64,000 bases of DNA, taken from positions 115,188 through 179,187 of the forward strand of contig NZ_JBEYUH010000010.1 of assembly GCF_040643435.1 (NCBI RefSeq). The letters are read 5' to 3'. The notes beneath the pieces are model-generated. The model saw only the letters and a program-made list of their open reading frames with translations. It was not told the origin of the DNA and made no database searches. The position numbers were made by a program, and so were the translations under genes. This stretch comes from Rhodococcus sp040643435. Its GTDB lineage: Bacteria > Actinomycetota > Actinomycetes > Mycobacteriales > Mycobacteriaceae. Numbering within the stretch: position 1 is the stretch's first letter; each line of letters opens with the position of its first letter. Positions 46,111-54,257 of the stretch are shown piece by piece.

Positions 46111-46284
46111 GTGTCCGCACGTCGTGCGTATCAGTCGCCGGATTCTCCAGGGCAATCACTCCAGCTCCATCGGGGCGTCGAGCCTGGATCGATCCTCACC
46201 TGCTCCCGGATCCGGGAGGGGGACCGACCGCACCCACCGGATATCGGTGTGGTGGCGGACGTGCCGACCGTTCGTTTTCCCTGA
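46111..46284 (+). CDS. Possible leaderless upstream reading frame in the rho leader
   Basis: A GTG at 46111 lies just at the predicted transcription start and opens a 57-codon frame ending at 46284 (VSARRAYQSPD... to VRFP), 94 bases before rho. A start codon at the 5' end of the mRNA is the leaderless arrangement common in actinobacteria. No homologue is recognised. It might be a leader peptide that ties rho expression to translation, or chance. Confidence 0.25.
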   Translation: MSARRAYQSPDSPGQSLQLHRGVEPGSILTCSRIREGDRPHPPDIGVVADVPTVRFP

Positions 46285-46377
46285 ACTCGTACGGCAAATC
46301 CCAGCTCAGTGGACGAACTGATCTGCGGGACGACCCCTCTGCTGCGCATGGAGCGAGCGAGGGAAGGAAGGATCTCC

Positions 46378-48372
46378 GTGACAGATACGGACCTGATCGC
46401 TACACCTGCTCTCGACATTCCCGAGGCCGACAGCCGGACGACCACGCGCGGTCGCCGCGGAGCAGGCCTTTCGGGCATGGTGCTGGCCGAGTTGCGGACT
46501 CTCGCCGCCGAGCTCGGAATCAAGGGCACCTCCGGGATGCGCAAGGGCGATCTCATCGCTGCGATCAAGGAGCGGCAGGGCAGCGGCGGCGCCGCACCTT
46601 CCTCCGAGCAGCCTGCAGCCGCGCCGACCGCCGGCTCCGAGAAGACCGGCTCGGCCGAGAAGGCAGAGGGAGTGCCCGCGCGTGGCACCCGCGGTCGCCG
46701 TGGTCGTCCGGCGGCGGACGAGACCGCCAGGCCCGAGGCCTCCGCGACCGAGAAGAAAGCCGTCGCCGAACCGGCCGAAGCAGGCTCGCAGGACAGGGCG
46801 CAGGCCGACCAGACTCCCAGCGGCGACAACGAATCCGAAGGAAACCGTCGCAACCGCGGCCGTCGTGGTCGTCGTGGTGCCGACAATGCCGAGCAGAACC
46901 AGCAGACCGAGACCGGTGACTCGTCCGACGAGGGTCGTCAGGATCGGGACTCGCAGCGCGACAAGGGCCAGGACCGCACCGCCGGTGACGGTTCCTCGCG
47001 CCGGGGTGACCGCAATCAGGGCGAGCGCAACCAGGGCGAGCGCAACCAGGACGGTGGCGATCGCGACGGCGGCAACCAGGGGCCTCGCCAGGGCCAGGAC
47101 AACCGTGGGGGAGACGACGAGGAAGGGGGCCGCGGACGTCGCGGCCGTCGCTTCCGCGAGCGTCGCCGTGGACGCGACCGCAACGAGAGCGGTTCGGATT
47201 CGCGCGAACCCGAGATCCGTGAAGACGACGTCCTGCAGCCGGTCGCCGGCATCCTCGACGTACTCGACAACTACGCGTTCGTTCGCACATCGGGCTATCT
47301 GGCCGGACCGAACGACGTGTACGTCTCGATGAACATGGTGCGCAAGAACGGTCTGCGTCGCGGCGACGCGATCACCGGTGCCGTGCGAGTGCCTCGTGAA
47401 GGGGAACAGGGTAACCAGCGCCAGAAGTTCAATCCGCTGGTCCGCCTCGACACCGTCAACGGTCGCGACGTCGAATCGGCCAAGCGCCGTCCGGAATTCA
47501 ACAAGCTCACCCCGCTGTACCCGAACCAGCGACTGCGCCTCGAGACCCAGCCCAACATCCTCACCACCCGTGTGATCGACCTGGTCATGCCGATCGGTAA
47601 GGGGCAGCGTGCGCTCATCGTGTCGCCGCCGAAGGCCGGTAAGACGACCGTCCTGCAGGACATCGCGAATGCCATCGCCGTCAACAACCCCGAGTGCTAC
47701 CTGATGGTCGTGCTCGTCGACGAGCGTCCCGAAGAGGTCACCGACATGCAGCGATCGGTGAAGGGTGAGGTCATCGCCTCGACCTTCGACCGGCCGCCGT
47801 CGGACCACACGTCGGTCGCGGAACTCGCCATCGAGCGGGCGAAGCGTCTCGTGGAGATGGGGCAGGACGTCGTGGTGCTCCTCGACTCGATCACCCGCCT
47901 CGGCCGCGCGTACAACAACTCGTCGCCGGCCTCCGGACGCATCCTGTCCGGTGGTGTCGACTCGACGGCGCTGTACCCGCCGAAGCGTTTCCTCGGTGCT
48001 GCCCGCAACATCGAGAACGGTGGCTCGCTCACGATCATCGCCACCGCGATGGTCGAGACCGGCTCGACCGGCGACACCGTGATCTTCGAGGAGTTCAAGG
48101 GCACCGGTAACGCCGAGCTCAAGCTCGACCGGAAGATCGCCGAGCGGCGCGTGTTCCCGGCGGTCGACGTCAACCCGTCCGGTACCCGCAAGGACGAGCT
48201 GCTCATGAGCCCCGACGAGTTCGCGGTGGTGCACAAGCTGCGCCGTGTGCTCTCGGGTCTCGATTCGCACCAGGCGATCGACCTGCTCATCGACCGGCTC
48301 AAGAAGTCCAAGACGAACATCGAGTTCCTCATGAATGTGGCGAAGACCGCACCGGGGGCACTCGACGACTGA
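46378..48372 (+). CDS. rho: Transcription termination factor Rho
   Basis: A 664-residue Rho, much longer than the 419 of E. coli. Rho_N helical domain about 27-65 (LSGMVLAELRTLAAELGI), then a disordered Arg/Asn/Gly/Asp-rich insertion about 66-280 as in other actinobacteria, the RNA-binding OB domain about 281-365, and the ATPase with Walker A PPKAGKTT (417-424) and Walker B VVVLLDSITR. GTG 46378 follows GGAAGGAAGGA by about 7 bases, and VTDTDLI matches the mycobacterial start. A 15-bp tandem repeat is in the insertion. A hairpin follows the stop. Confidence 0.95.
   Translation: MTDTDLIATPALDIPEADSRTTTRGRRGAGLSGMVLAELRTLAAELGIKGTSGMRKGDLIAAIKERQGSGGAAPSSEQPAAAPTAGSEKTGSAEKAEGVPARGTRGRRGRPAADETARPEASATEKKAVAEPAEAGSQDRAQADQTPSGDNESEGNRRNRGRRGRRGADNAEQNQQTETGDSSDEGRQDRDSQRDKGQDRTAGDGSSRRGDRNQGERNQGERNQDGGDRDGGNQGPRQGQDNRGGDDEEGGRGRRGRRFRERRRGRDRNESGSDSREPEIREDDVLQPVAGILDVLDNYAFVRTSGYLAGPNDVYVSMNMVRKNGLRRGDAITGAVRVPREGEQGNQRQKFNPLVRLDTVNGRDVESAKRRPEFNKLTPLYPNQRLRLETQPNILTTRVIDLVMPIGKGQRALIVSPPKAGKTTVLQDIANAIAVNNPECYLMVVLVDERPEEVTDMQRSVKGEVIASTFDRPPSDHTSVAELAIERAKRLVEMGQDVVVLLDSITRLGRAYNNSSPASGRILSGGVDSTALYPPKRFLGAARNIENGGSLTIIATAMVETGSTGDTVIFEEFKGTGNAELKLDRKIAERRVFPAVDVNPSGTRKDELLMSPDEFAVVHKLRRVLSGLDSHQAIDLLIDRLKKSKTNIEFLMNVAKTAPGALDD
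47011..47055 (+). repeat. 15-bp tandem repeat inside rho
   Basis: Three units (47011-47025, 47026-47040, 47041-47055) encode RNQGE, RNQGE and RNQDG in the disordered insertion. Units one and two differ by one base. Such repeats can change in copy number by slippage without breaking the frame. Confidence 0.75.
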
Positions 48373-48379
48373 CGTCGGC

Positions 48380-48403
48380 GCCCCGGGAATTTCTTCCCGG
48401 GGC
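48380..48403 (+). terminator. Hairpin after rho
   Basis: GCCCCGGGAA (48380-48389) pairs with TTCCCGGGGC (48394-48403) around TTTC, eight bases after the rho stop. A likely rpmE promoter with a CATAAT -10 (48415-48420) follows; no -35 was clear. Confidence 0.65.
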
Positions 48404-48493
48404 CCTACGTTTGGCATAATCGACAGGCTCAGTCCGGCTCCGGTTCACGTCTTCGACCCGCGAAGGCGACCCGGCGGCCACGAAAGGGACACC

Positions 48494-48727
48494 ATGAAGG
48501 CAGGAATCCACCCCAACTACGTGACGACGACCGTCGTCTGCGGTTGCGGTAACACGTTCGAGACGCGCAGCACCAAGGAGTCGGGACGGATCACCGTCGA
48601 AGTCTGCTCCAACTGCCACCCGTTCTACACCGGTAAGCAGAAGATCCTCGACACCGGTGGTCGTGTCGCGCGCTTCGAGGCTCGCTACGGCAAGCGTGCG
48701 CCGAAGAAGGCCGCTTCCGACAGCTAG
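48494..48727 (+). CDS. rpmE: 50S ribosomal protein L31 (zinc-binding form)
   Basis: A 77-residue L31. Four cysteines in CGCG and CSNC show the zinc-binding (C+) form made when zinc is available, rather than the zinc-free RpmE2. The ATG is preceded by GAAAGGGAC as ribosome binding site, and an intrinsic terminator with a T-run follows. Position between rho and prfA is conserved in actinobacteria. Confidence 0.96.
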   Translation: MKAGIHPNYVTTTVVCGCGNTFETRSTKESGRITVEVCSNCHPFYTGKQKILDTGGRVARFEARYGKRAPKKAASDS

Positions 48728-48734
48728 CTGTCAC

Positions 48735-48774
48735 GCCGACGCCCGGTACTGCCTCGTGCAGGCCGGGCGTCGGC
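48735..48774 (+). terminator. Intrinsic terminator after rpmE
   Basis: GCCGACGCCCGG (48735-48746) pairs with CCGGGCGTCGGC (48763-48774), with a small inner CTGC/GCAG stem, followed by ATTTTC. This is the most classical terminator in the window, including a short T-run. Confidence 0.85.
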
Positions 48775-48813
48775 ATTTTCATTGCAAGGACCGAATCAGA
48801 GCGGAGCACACTC

Positions 48814-49893
48814 ATGGCGGGGCAGACCAAGCCGTCGGCCATCGACGACATCCTGGCCGAACACGCGGGTCTGGAGCAGCAGTTGTCCGACCCGTCGCTG
48901 CACGACGATCCGGCAGCGGCTCGCCGGGTGGGTAAGCGATTCGCCGAACTCGCCCCCGTGATGTCGACCTACAACGCTCTGAAGCAGGCACGCGACGACC
49001 TCGAGGCGGCGCGTGAACTCGCCGCCGACGATGCGTCGTTCGCGTCCGAGGTGGACGACCTCGAAGAGCACATCGCCGAACTCGACCGGTCCCTGACCGA
49101 TCTCCTCGCGCCCCGCGACCCGCACGACGGTGACGACGTGGTTCTGGAGGTCAAGTCGGGGGAGGGCGGCGAGGAGTCCGCACTGTTCGCCTCCGATCTC
49201 GCCCGCATGTACACGCGGTACGCCGAACGGGCCGGTTGGCGCGTGGAGGTTCTCGGCGCGACCTATTCCGATCTCGGTGGGTACAAGGACGTCACCCTGT
49301 CGATCAAGTCGCGGACCGACGTGCGCGACGGCGTGTGGTCCCGCCTGAAGTTCGAGGGCGGCGTGCACCGGGTTCAGCGCGTGCCCGTGACCGAGTCGCA
49401 GGGACGCGTCCACACCTCCGCGGCCGGTGTCTTCGTCTACCCGGAGCCCGACGAGGTCGAGCAGGTGCAGATCGACGAGAGCGACCTGCGGATCGACGTC
49501 TACCGATCGTCCGGCAAGGGTGGCCAGGGGGTCAACACCACCGATTCGGCCGTGCGCATCACGCACCTCCCCAGCGGCATCGTCGTGACCTGCCAGAACG
49601 AAAGGTCCCAGCTGCAGAACAAGGCCCGCGCGATGCAGGTGCTCGCCGCGCGCCTGCAGGCGGCGGCCGAAGAGGCGGCGGAAGCGGAGGCCTCGGCAGG
49701 TCGTGCGAGCCAGGTGCGCACCGTCGACCGGTCGGAACGCATCCGCACCTACAACTTCCCGGAGAACCGGATCACCGACCACCGCATCGGTTTCAAATCC
49801 CACAACCTCGACGCGGTGCTCGACGGAGAGCTCGACGCGCTGCTCGACGCGCTCGGTGCCGCAGACCGCGAAGCCCGGCTCGCGGCGGAGTAA
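48814..49893 (+). CDS. prfA: Peptide chain release factor 1
   Basis: A 359-residue RF1 recognising UAA and UAG. The GGQ motif that triggers peptidyl-tRNA hydrolysis is in GKGGQGVNTTDSAVR, and the codon-recognition region VPVTESQGRVHTSAAG follows the usual pattern (PxT-like tripeptide just upstream). Its glutamine is the target of PrmC, encoded further on. A hairpin at the stop separates it from the facing secreted protein gene. Confidence 0.95.
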   Translation: MAGQTKPSAIDDILAEHAGLEQQLSDPSLHDDPAAARRVGKRFAELAPVMSTYNALKQARDDLEAARELAADDASFASEVDDLEEHIAELDRSLTDLLAPRDPHDGDDVVLEVKSGEGGEESALFASDLARMYTRYAERAGWRVEVLGATYSDLGGYKDVTLSIKSRTDVRDGVWSRLKFEGGVHRVQRVPVTESQGRVHTSAAGVFVYPEPDEVEQVQIDESDLRIDVYRSSGKGGQGVNTTDSAVRITHLPSGIVVTCQNERSQLQNKARAMQVLAARLQAAAEEAAEAEASAGRASQVRTVDRSERIRTYNFPENRITDHRIGFKSHNLDAVLDGELDALLDALGAADREARLAAE

Positions 49894-49912
49894 TCACGCG
49901 AGCCGGGCTTCG
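49869..49912. terminator. 15-bp hairpin spanning the prfA stop
   Basis: Bases 49869-49883, inside the last codons of prfA, pair exactly with 49898-49912. The stem straddles the stop codon and ends 13 bases from the end of the facing gene, so it serves as bidirectional terminator. Confidence 0.7.
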
Positions 49913-49924
49913 AGGGGAACTGGA

Positions 49925-50413
49925 CTACTGGTTGTCCACCGGCTCGGGGGACGCTTCGTCATCCTCATCGGGTGTGGGTGCGGGTGCGGCAGCCGGAACG
50001 TTGGTCAGATCAAGGCCCGGTAGCAGGAAGCAACCCTGGCCGCCGGCATTCTCGTGGGCACCCCAGACCGCGCTCACGACGAGTCCTTCACCCGTTTCCA
50101 GCGCAATCGCAGGCTCCTCACCCTCCTCCGCCGGCGGGAGGACGCCATCCCCCAGTTGCAGGGTCGACAGGTTCACCCAGTTGATCTGACCGCCACCGCT
50201 GCCGTCCTGCTCGATCTCGTACTCGATCCCGCCCTCCGGCAGGTCCGCCTCGTCGGGGGCGGTCTCGGTGTCGACCGGGCCGATGCCCGCCGGGCATCCG
50301 ATGGGGGTCGGCTGCAGGTCGATCGGTTCGGCGCTCGCGAGCGCAGGCGCTGCGAAAGCGGTCGCGCCGGCAGCAGCGAGAACGGTGATGCTGCGCACGG
50401 TCCGTGTCCTCAT
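49925..50413 (-). CDS. Small secreted protein of unknown function
   Basis: A 162-residue protein with a signal peptide (basic RTRTVR, hydrophobic SITVLAAAGATAFAAPAL, cleavage near ASA-EP at residue 29). The mature part is acidic, with two cysteines that could pair, and ends in a Pro/Ala/Asp/Glu-rich tail. No known domain recognised; proteins of this shape occur in other Rhodococcus. It lies opposite to its neighbours, between prfA and prmC, which are otherwise adjacent in M. tuberculosis. Confidence 0.75.
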   Translation of the reverse strand: MRTRTVRSITVLAAAGATAFAAPALASAEPIDLQPTPIGCPAGIGPVDTETAPDEADLPEGGIEYEIEQDGSGGGQINWVNLSTLQLGDGVLPPAEEGEEPAIALETGEGLVVSAVWGAHENAGGQGCFLLPGLDLTNVPAAAPAPTPDEDDEASPEPVDNQ

Positions 50414-50590
50414 GAATCAATCCCTTTCTGTCGATGAAACCGACCGGAAGGTATCGGTCCCGATGCGGGTGCCCGCCCTTTCCACCCGCTAATCACATTC
50501 GGCCCGAGATCGCGTGGGATGTCGGTTATGTGTGCAATGCGAGGACTACCTGCGCGTAGCGCACTGCGCAGGTCGTGGCACGCTGTACGC

Positions 50591-51514
50591 GTGAGTCGTC
50601 AACCTCTGCGCCTGGCCATCATCGAAGCGGCATCGGTCCTCGAGGAAGCGGGAGTCCCGAGCCCGCGGGTCGACGCCGAACTTCTCGCCGCGCATCTGCT
50701 GGGCATCGAGCGCGGACGGCTCGGTCTCGTGCCACTCGTCGACGCCGCGACCATCGATGCCTACCGCTCCATGGTCGAACAGCGGGCCAAGCGGATACCG
50801 CTGCAGTACATCACCGGCACATCGCCGATGGGGGAGATCGATGTCGCCGTGGGGCCAGGGGTGTTCGTCCCCCGGCCCGAGACGGAACTTCTCCTGGGGT
50901 GGGCGCTGGCCTTCCTCGAACGTCACGGCAATCGCAATCCTGTCGTCCTCGACCTGTGCACGGGTTCCGGCGCCCTGGCCCTGGCGATTGCGCACGCCCG
51001 CCCGGACGCCGAGGTCCACGCCGTGGAACTCGAAGCGAAAGCGCTGGCGTGGGCGCGCCGCAATGCCGAAACCCGCGCGCGAGAAGGCGACACCCCGATC
51101 CACCTGTCTCAGGGTGACGTCACCGACCGCACGCTGCTCACGAACCTCGAAGGCACCGTCGATCTCGTGGTCGCGAACCCGCCGTACATCCCTGAAGGGG
51201 TCGAACTCGAACCGGAGGTGATCGAGCACGACCCGCACTCCGCGCTCTTCGGAGGGAGGGACGGGTTGTCGGTCATCCGGCCGATGGTGTCGAACATCGC
51301 GCGATGGCTACGGATCGGGGGTGCGGCGGCGGTCGAGCACGACGACTCCCACAGCCTGCTCGTCGCCGAACTGTTCGAGCAGCGGCGCGTCTTCGGCGAT
51401 GTCGTACGACACCCTGATCTTGCCGGTAGAGCACGGTTCGTCACCGCGCATCGGGTTCCGACCGAGGTGGAGGCGGGTCGCATGAAGTCGGTACGGTCTG
51501 CTGTGGACGGCTGA
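50591..51514 (+). CDS. prmC: Release factor glutamine methyltransferase
   Basis: A 307-residue N5-glutamine methyltransferase that methylates the GGQ glutamine of release factors. DLCTGSGALALAIA binds SAM and NPPY lies in VANPPYIPEG. The N-terminal helical domain and LQYITGTSPMGEIDVAVGPGVFVPRPETE (in parts) are diagnostic. GTG 50591 gives the normal family start. Confidence 0.94.
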   Translation: MSRQPLRLAIIEAASVLEEAGVPSPRVDAELLAAHLLGIERGRLGLVPLVDAATIDAYRSMVEQRAKRIPLQYITGTSPMGEIDVAVGPGVFVPRPETELLLGWALAFLERHGNRNPVVLDLCTGSGALALAIAHARPDAEVHAVELEAKALAWARRNAETRAREGDTPIHLSQGDVTDRTLLTNLEGTVDLVVANPPYIPEGVELEPEVIEHDPHSALFGGRDGLSVIRPMVSNIARWLRIGGAAAVEHDDSHSLLVAELFEQRRVFGDVVRHPDLAGRARFVTAHRVPTEVEAGRMKSVRSAVDG

Positions 51515-51565
51515 CGAACAGGACCCGTGAAGTGTCCATTGTGGCCCGAGTGGAAGGATGAGCAC

Positions 51566-52228
51566 GTGAGCACCGTGTACGACTGCAACAACGAAGCTTC
51601 GCGTGCTGCCGGCCTCAATGCGGCGCGCGGTGCATTGAAGGCCGGCCGACTCGTCGTGGTACCCACCGACACGGTGTACGGCATCGCGGCCGATGCGTTC
51701 GATTCGGACGCTGTGACCTCCCTCCTCCGGGCGAAGGGGAGGGGGCGCGACATGCCGGTGCCGGTCCTCGTCGGGTCGTGGACCACCATCGACGGACTCG
51801 TCACCTCTGTGCGTCCCGAGGCGAGGGAGCTGATCCGTGCCTTCTGGCCGGGCGGACTCAGCCTGGTCGTCCACCAGGCTCCTTCTCTCGCATGGGATCT
51901 CGGAGACACCCGCGGAACGGTCATGCTCCGCATGCCCCTCCATCCCGTCATCCTCGAGTTGTTGCGTGAGGTAGGTCCGCTCGCGGTGTCGAGTGCGAAC
52001 GTCTCCGGTCGGCCGCCCGCGACGAACGTCGCCGAGGCGCGCGAGCAGCTCGGGGCCTCGGCGAGCGTCTATCTCGACGGCGGCCCGGCCGAGCACGGTG
52101 TGGCATCGACGATCGTCGACCTCACCGGTGACCGTCCGCGCATTCTGCGCGAAGGTGCGGTATCGGCCGAAGCGCTCGCAGAGGTGCTCGACGACGATCC
52201 CGAGCGCCTTCGCTCCGGCGGGGAGTGA
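51566..52228 (+). CDS. L-threonylcarbamoyladenylate synthase (Sua5/YciO/YrdC)
   Basis: A 220-residue YrdC-domain enzyme making threonylcarbamoyl-AMP for t6A37 in tRNAs. VPTDTVYGIAADAF and KGRGRDMPVPVLVG form the usual KRxxxxP-like nucleotide site (here with GRDMPVPV), and SSANVSG is the family signature. No C-terminal Sua5 domain is present. GTG 51566 follows GGAAGGATG. It lies between prmC and wecA as in mycobacteria. Confidence 0.92.
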   Translation: MSTVYDCNNEASRAAGLNAARGALKAGRLVVVPTDTVYGIAADAFDSDAVTSLLRAKGRGRDMPVPVLVGSWTTIDGLVTSVRPEARELIRAFWPGGLSLVVHQAPSLAWDLGDTRGTVMLRMPLHPVILELLREVGPLAVSSANVSGRPPATNVAEAREQLGASASVYLDGGPAEHGVASTIVDLTGDRPRILREGAVSAEALAEVLDDDPERLRSGGE

Positions 52229-52247
52229 CGGCGGAGGAGCGGAGCTC

Positions 52248-53453
52248 GTGACTGCAGCCGACACCACCGCCGTACTGCTCGCTCAAGCCGGGCGCGGCGC
52301 CGGCGTTCCCATCAGAGAACTTCTACTCGTCCTGCTCACCTCCGCGGTGGTGACCTTCCTCGCGACCGGTGTGGTGCGGATCGTCGCCCTGAAATTCGGG
52401 GCGGTCGCCATCCCCCGTGACCGCGACGTGCACGTGGCCCCCACCCCGCGGATGGGTGGGGTGGGAATGTACATCGGCCTCGTCGCCGGCATCGTCTTTG
52501 CGCAGCAGTTACCTGCTCTGACAAGGGGATTCGAGTACACGCCGGCCATGGGGGCAGCTCTCGTCGCGGCTTCGATCATCGTCGTCGTCGGCATAGTCGA
52601 CGACCGGTGGGGTCTCGACGCGCTCACCAAGTTCGTCGGGCAGGTCACCGCCGCGGGCGTGCTCGTCGTCATGGGCGTGAGCTGGATCGTGATCTACGAC
52701 CCGTTCAGTGCGTCGACCCTCGTGCTCGACCAGTTGCAAGGTGGTCTCATCACCGTCGCCATCGCCGCGGTGATGATCAACGCGATGAACTTCGTCGACG
52801 GACTCGACGGACTCGCGGCCGGCCTGGGTCTCATTGCTGCCCTCGCGATCTGCGCGTTCTCCGTCGGCTTGCTGGTCGACCAGGGTGGAGACGTCTCCGC
52901 CTACCCGCCCGCGCTCATGGCCGCGGCGCTCGCGGGTGCCTGCCTCGGTTTCCTGCCGCACAACTTCCAGCCCGCCAGAATCTTCATGGGTGACTCGGGA
53001 TCGATGCTGATCGGGCTCATGCTGGCGGCGATCTCGACGAGCGCCTCGGGTCTCATCCCGCTCAGCGCGTACGGTTCGCGCGACCTGCTGGGCCTGGTCT
53101 CGCCGCTGATCCTGGTCGGTGCGGTGATGTTCATCCCGATCCTCGATCTGCTCCTCGCGATCGTGCGGCGCACGCGGGCGGGGGTCAGCCCCTTCAGTCC
53201 GGACAAGATGCACCTGCATCATCGTCTCCTGCAGATCGGGCACTCACATCGCCGCGTCGTGCTCCTGCTGTACCTGTGGGTCGGCATCCTCGCTTTCGGG
53301 GCTGTCGGTTCGTCCCTGCTCGACCGGCGGGCCGTGGTGCTGATCCTCGCAGGCGGTCTCGTGTTCGCTCTCGTCGTCACGGCTGTGCCGTCGCTGCGGC
53401 GGCACGACGAGGCGGGGGAGACGCCGCCGGAGCGCTCCCCGGAGGTGGGTTAG
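52248..53453 (+). CDS. wecA: Undecaprenyl-phosphate GlcNAc-1-phosphate transferase (WecA/Rfe)
   Basis: A 401-residue polytopic membrane enzyme starting arabinogalactan linker synthesis by moving GlcNAc-1-P onto a polyprenyl phosphate. VGIVDDRWGLDA carries the catalytic Asp pair, NAMNFVDGLDGLAAG the nucleophile region, and MHLHHRLL the His motif. About ten membrane helices are apparent. The C-terminus is polar. GTG 52248 follows GGAGGAGC. Confidence 0.94.
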   Translation: MTAADTTAVLLAQAGRGAGVPIRELLLVLLTSAVVTFLATGVVRIVALKFGAVAIPRDRDVHVAPTPRMGGVGMYIGLVAGIVFAQQLPALTRGFEYTPAMGAALVAASIIVVVGIVDDRWGLDALTKFVGQVTAAGVLVVMGVSWIVIYDPFSASTLVLDQLQGGLITVAIAAVMINAMNFVDGLDGLAAGLGLIAALAICAFSVGLLVDQGGDVSAYPPALMAAALAGACLGFLPHNFQPARIFMGDSGSMLIGLMLAAISTSASGLIPLSAYGSRDLLGLVSPLILVGAVMFIPILDLLLAIVRRTRAGVSPFSPDKMHLHHRLLQIGHSHRRVVLLLYLWVGILAFGAVGSSLLDRRAVVLILAGGLVFALVVTAVPSLRRHDEAGETPPERSPEVG

Positions 53454-53464
53454 GCTCGGATATC

Positions 53465-53944
53465 GTGACGAACCCCGATCATCCCGAAACCGACCACGGT
53501 CTGCCCTCGCTGCCCGACCCGATCGCACCCATGCGCGCGGCCGTGCGGTACGGCGCGCTCGGTCTGCTCGCTCTCGCCGTCGTGGCGGCGGTGGTCTCGA
53601 CGTTGGTCGCCGGGACGCCCGGTCTGTGGGGTGCGCTGATCGGCGCGGCCGTCGGAGGAGGATTCATCCTCTTCACCGCTCTCGGTGTTCTCCTGACCTC
53701 GAAGATGCCGGCGATGACGGCCGGAGCGGTTCTTCTCGGTACCTGGCTGCTCAAGCTGATCCTCGCGATCGTCGTAATGGGCTCGCTCGATTCGCTCGAC
53801 TTCTACAACCGCAACGCGCTCGTGCTGACCATCGTCTTTGCCCTGGTCATCGTGCTGGGAGCCGAGACCTACGGGGTGCTCTCGCAGCGCGCCCTGTATG
53901 TCCAGCCGCAGGAGTCGTCCGAGGTGGACAACGACGAGCGGTAG
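53465..53944 (+). CDS. AtpI-like small membrane protein
   Basis: A 159-residue protein with four hydrophobic helices, immediately before the ATP synthase genes. The layout fits ATP synthase protein I, which assists c-ring assembly, but the sequence is too divergent to be certain. GTG at 53465 is 11 bases after the wecA stop, so it could be transcribed with wecA. The C-terminus is acidic. Confidence 0.7.
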   Translation: MTNPDHPETDHGLPSLPDPIAPMRAAVRYGALGLLALAVVAAVVSTLVAGTPGLWGALIGAAVGGGFILFTALGVLLTSKMPAMTAGAVLLGTWLLKLILAIVVMGSLDSLDFYNRNALVLTIVFALVIVLGAETYGVLSQRALYVQPQESSEVDNDER

Positions 53945-54257
53945 TAGCATCGGATGTCGATAACCCCCTACGTAGGAACCCACCTACGCGCTGTCGTAGA
54001 GCAGTTGGTAGGGTGAGTTCTGCGAGAGTGACACTGCACGCATCAGGTTTGAAAACGGTGCGCAGTTGTGACTTCGTAGGCGGTCGTGTTCAAATGGCCG
54101 CCGAGTCGACGAGAGTCGCCGACACCGGCAGGAAGCGGGACCGTTCACGCGGTTCGGACCACTGGCGAATACGCGAGCCGACCTGGTCGACTTCTGGATC
54201 GTCAATGTCCGATCGAACCGCAGACGGCATGCCTGCGGCCGACTACGGGAGAGAGCG
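53945..54257 (+). other. Leader/promoter region of the ATP synthase operon
   Basis: A 313-base gap without a believable gene. It contains a CCTACGTAGG palindrome and a further CCTACG at 53967-53988, a run of AT-richer sequence near 54040-54060, and ends with the strong GGGAGAGAG ribosome binding site before atpB. I could not fix a -35/-10 pair; the length suggests an independent atp promoter with a long leader. Confidence 0.5.
53967..53988. promoter_or_regulatory. CCTACG repeats, possible operator upstream of atpB
   Basis: A 10-base palindrome CCTACGTAGG (53967-53976) is followed by another CCTACG at 53983-53988, so three half-sites occur in 22 bases. The position upstream of the atp operon suggests regulation, by a factor that is not known. 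Confidence 0.35.

Noticed and set aside
46306..48417. A 703-codon open frame antisense to rho
   Set aside because: The sense strand encodes a clear Rho; the antisense product is low-complexity and has no start signal.
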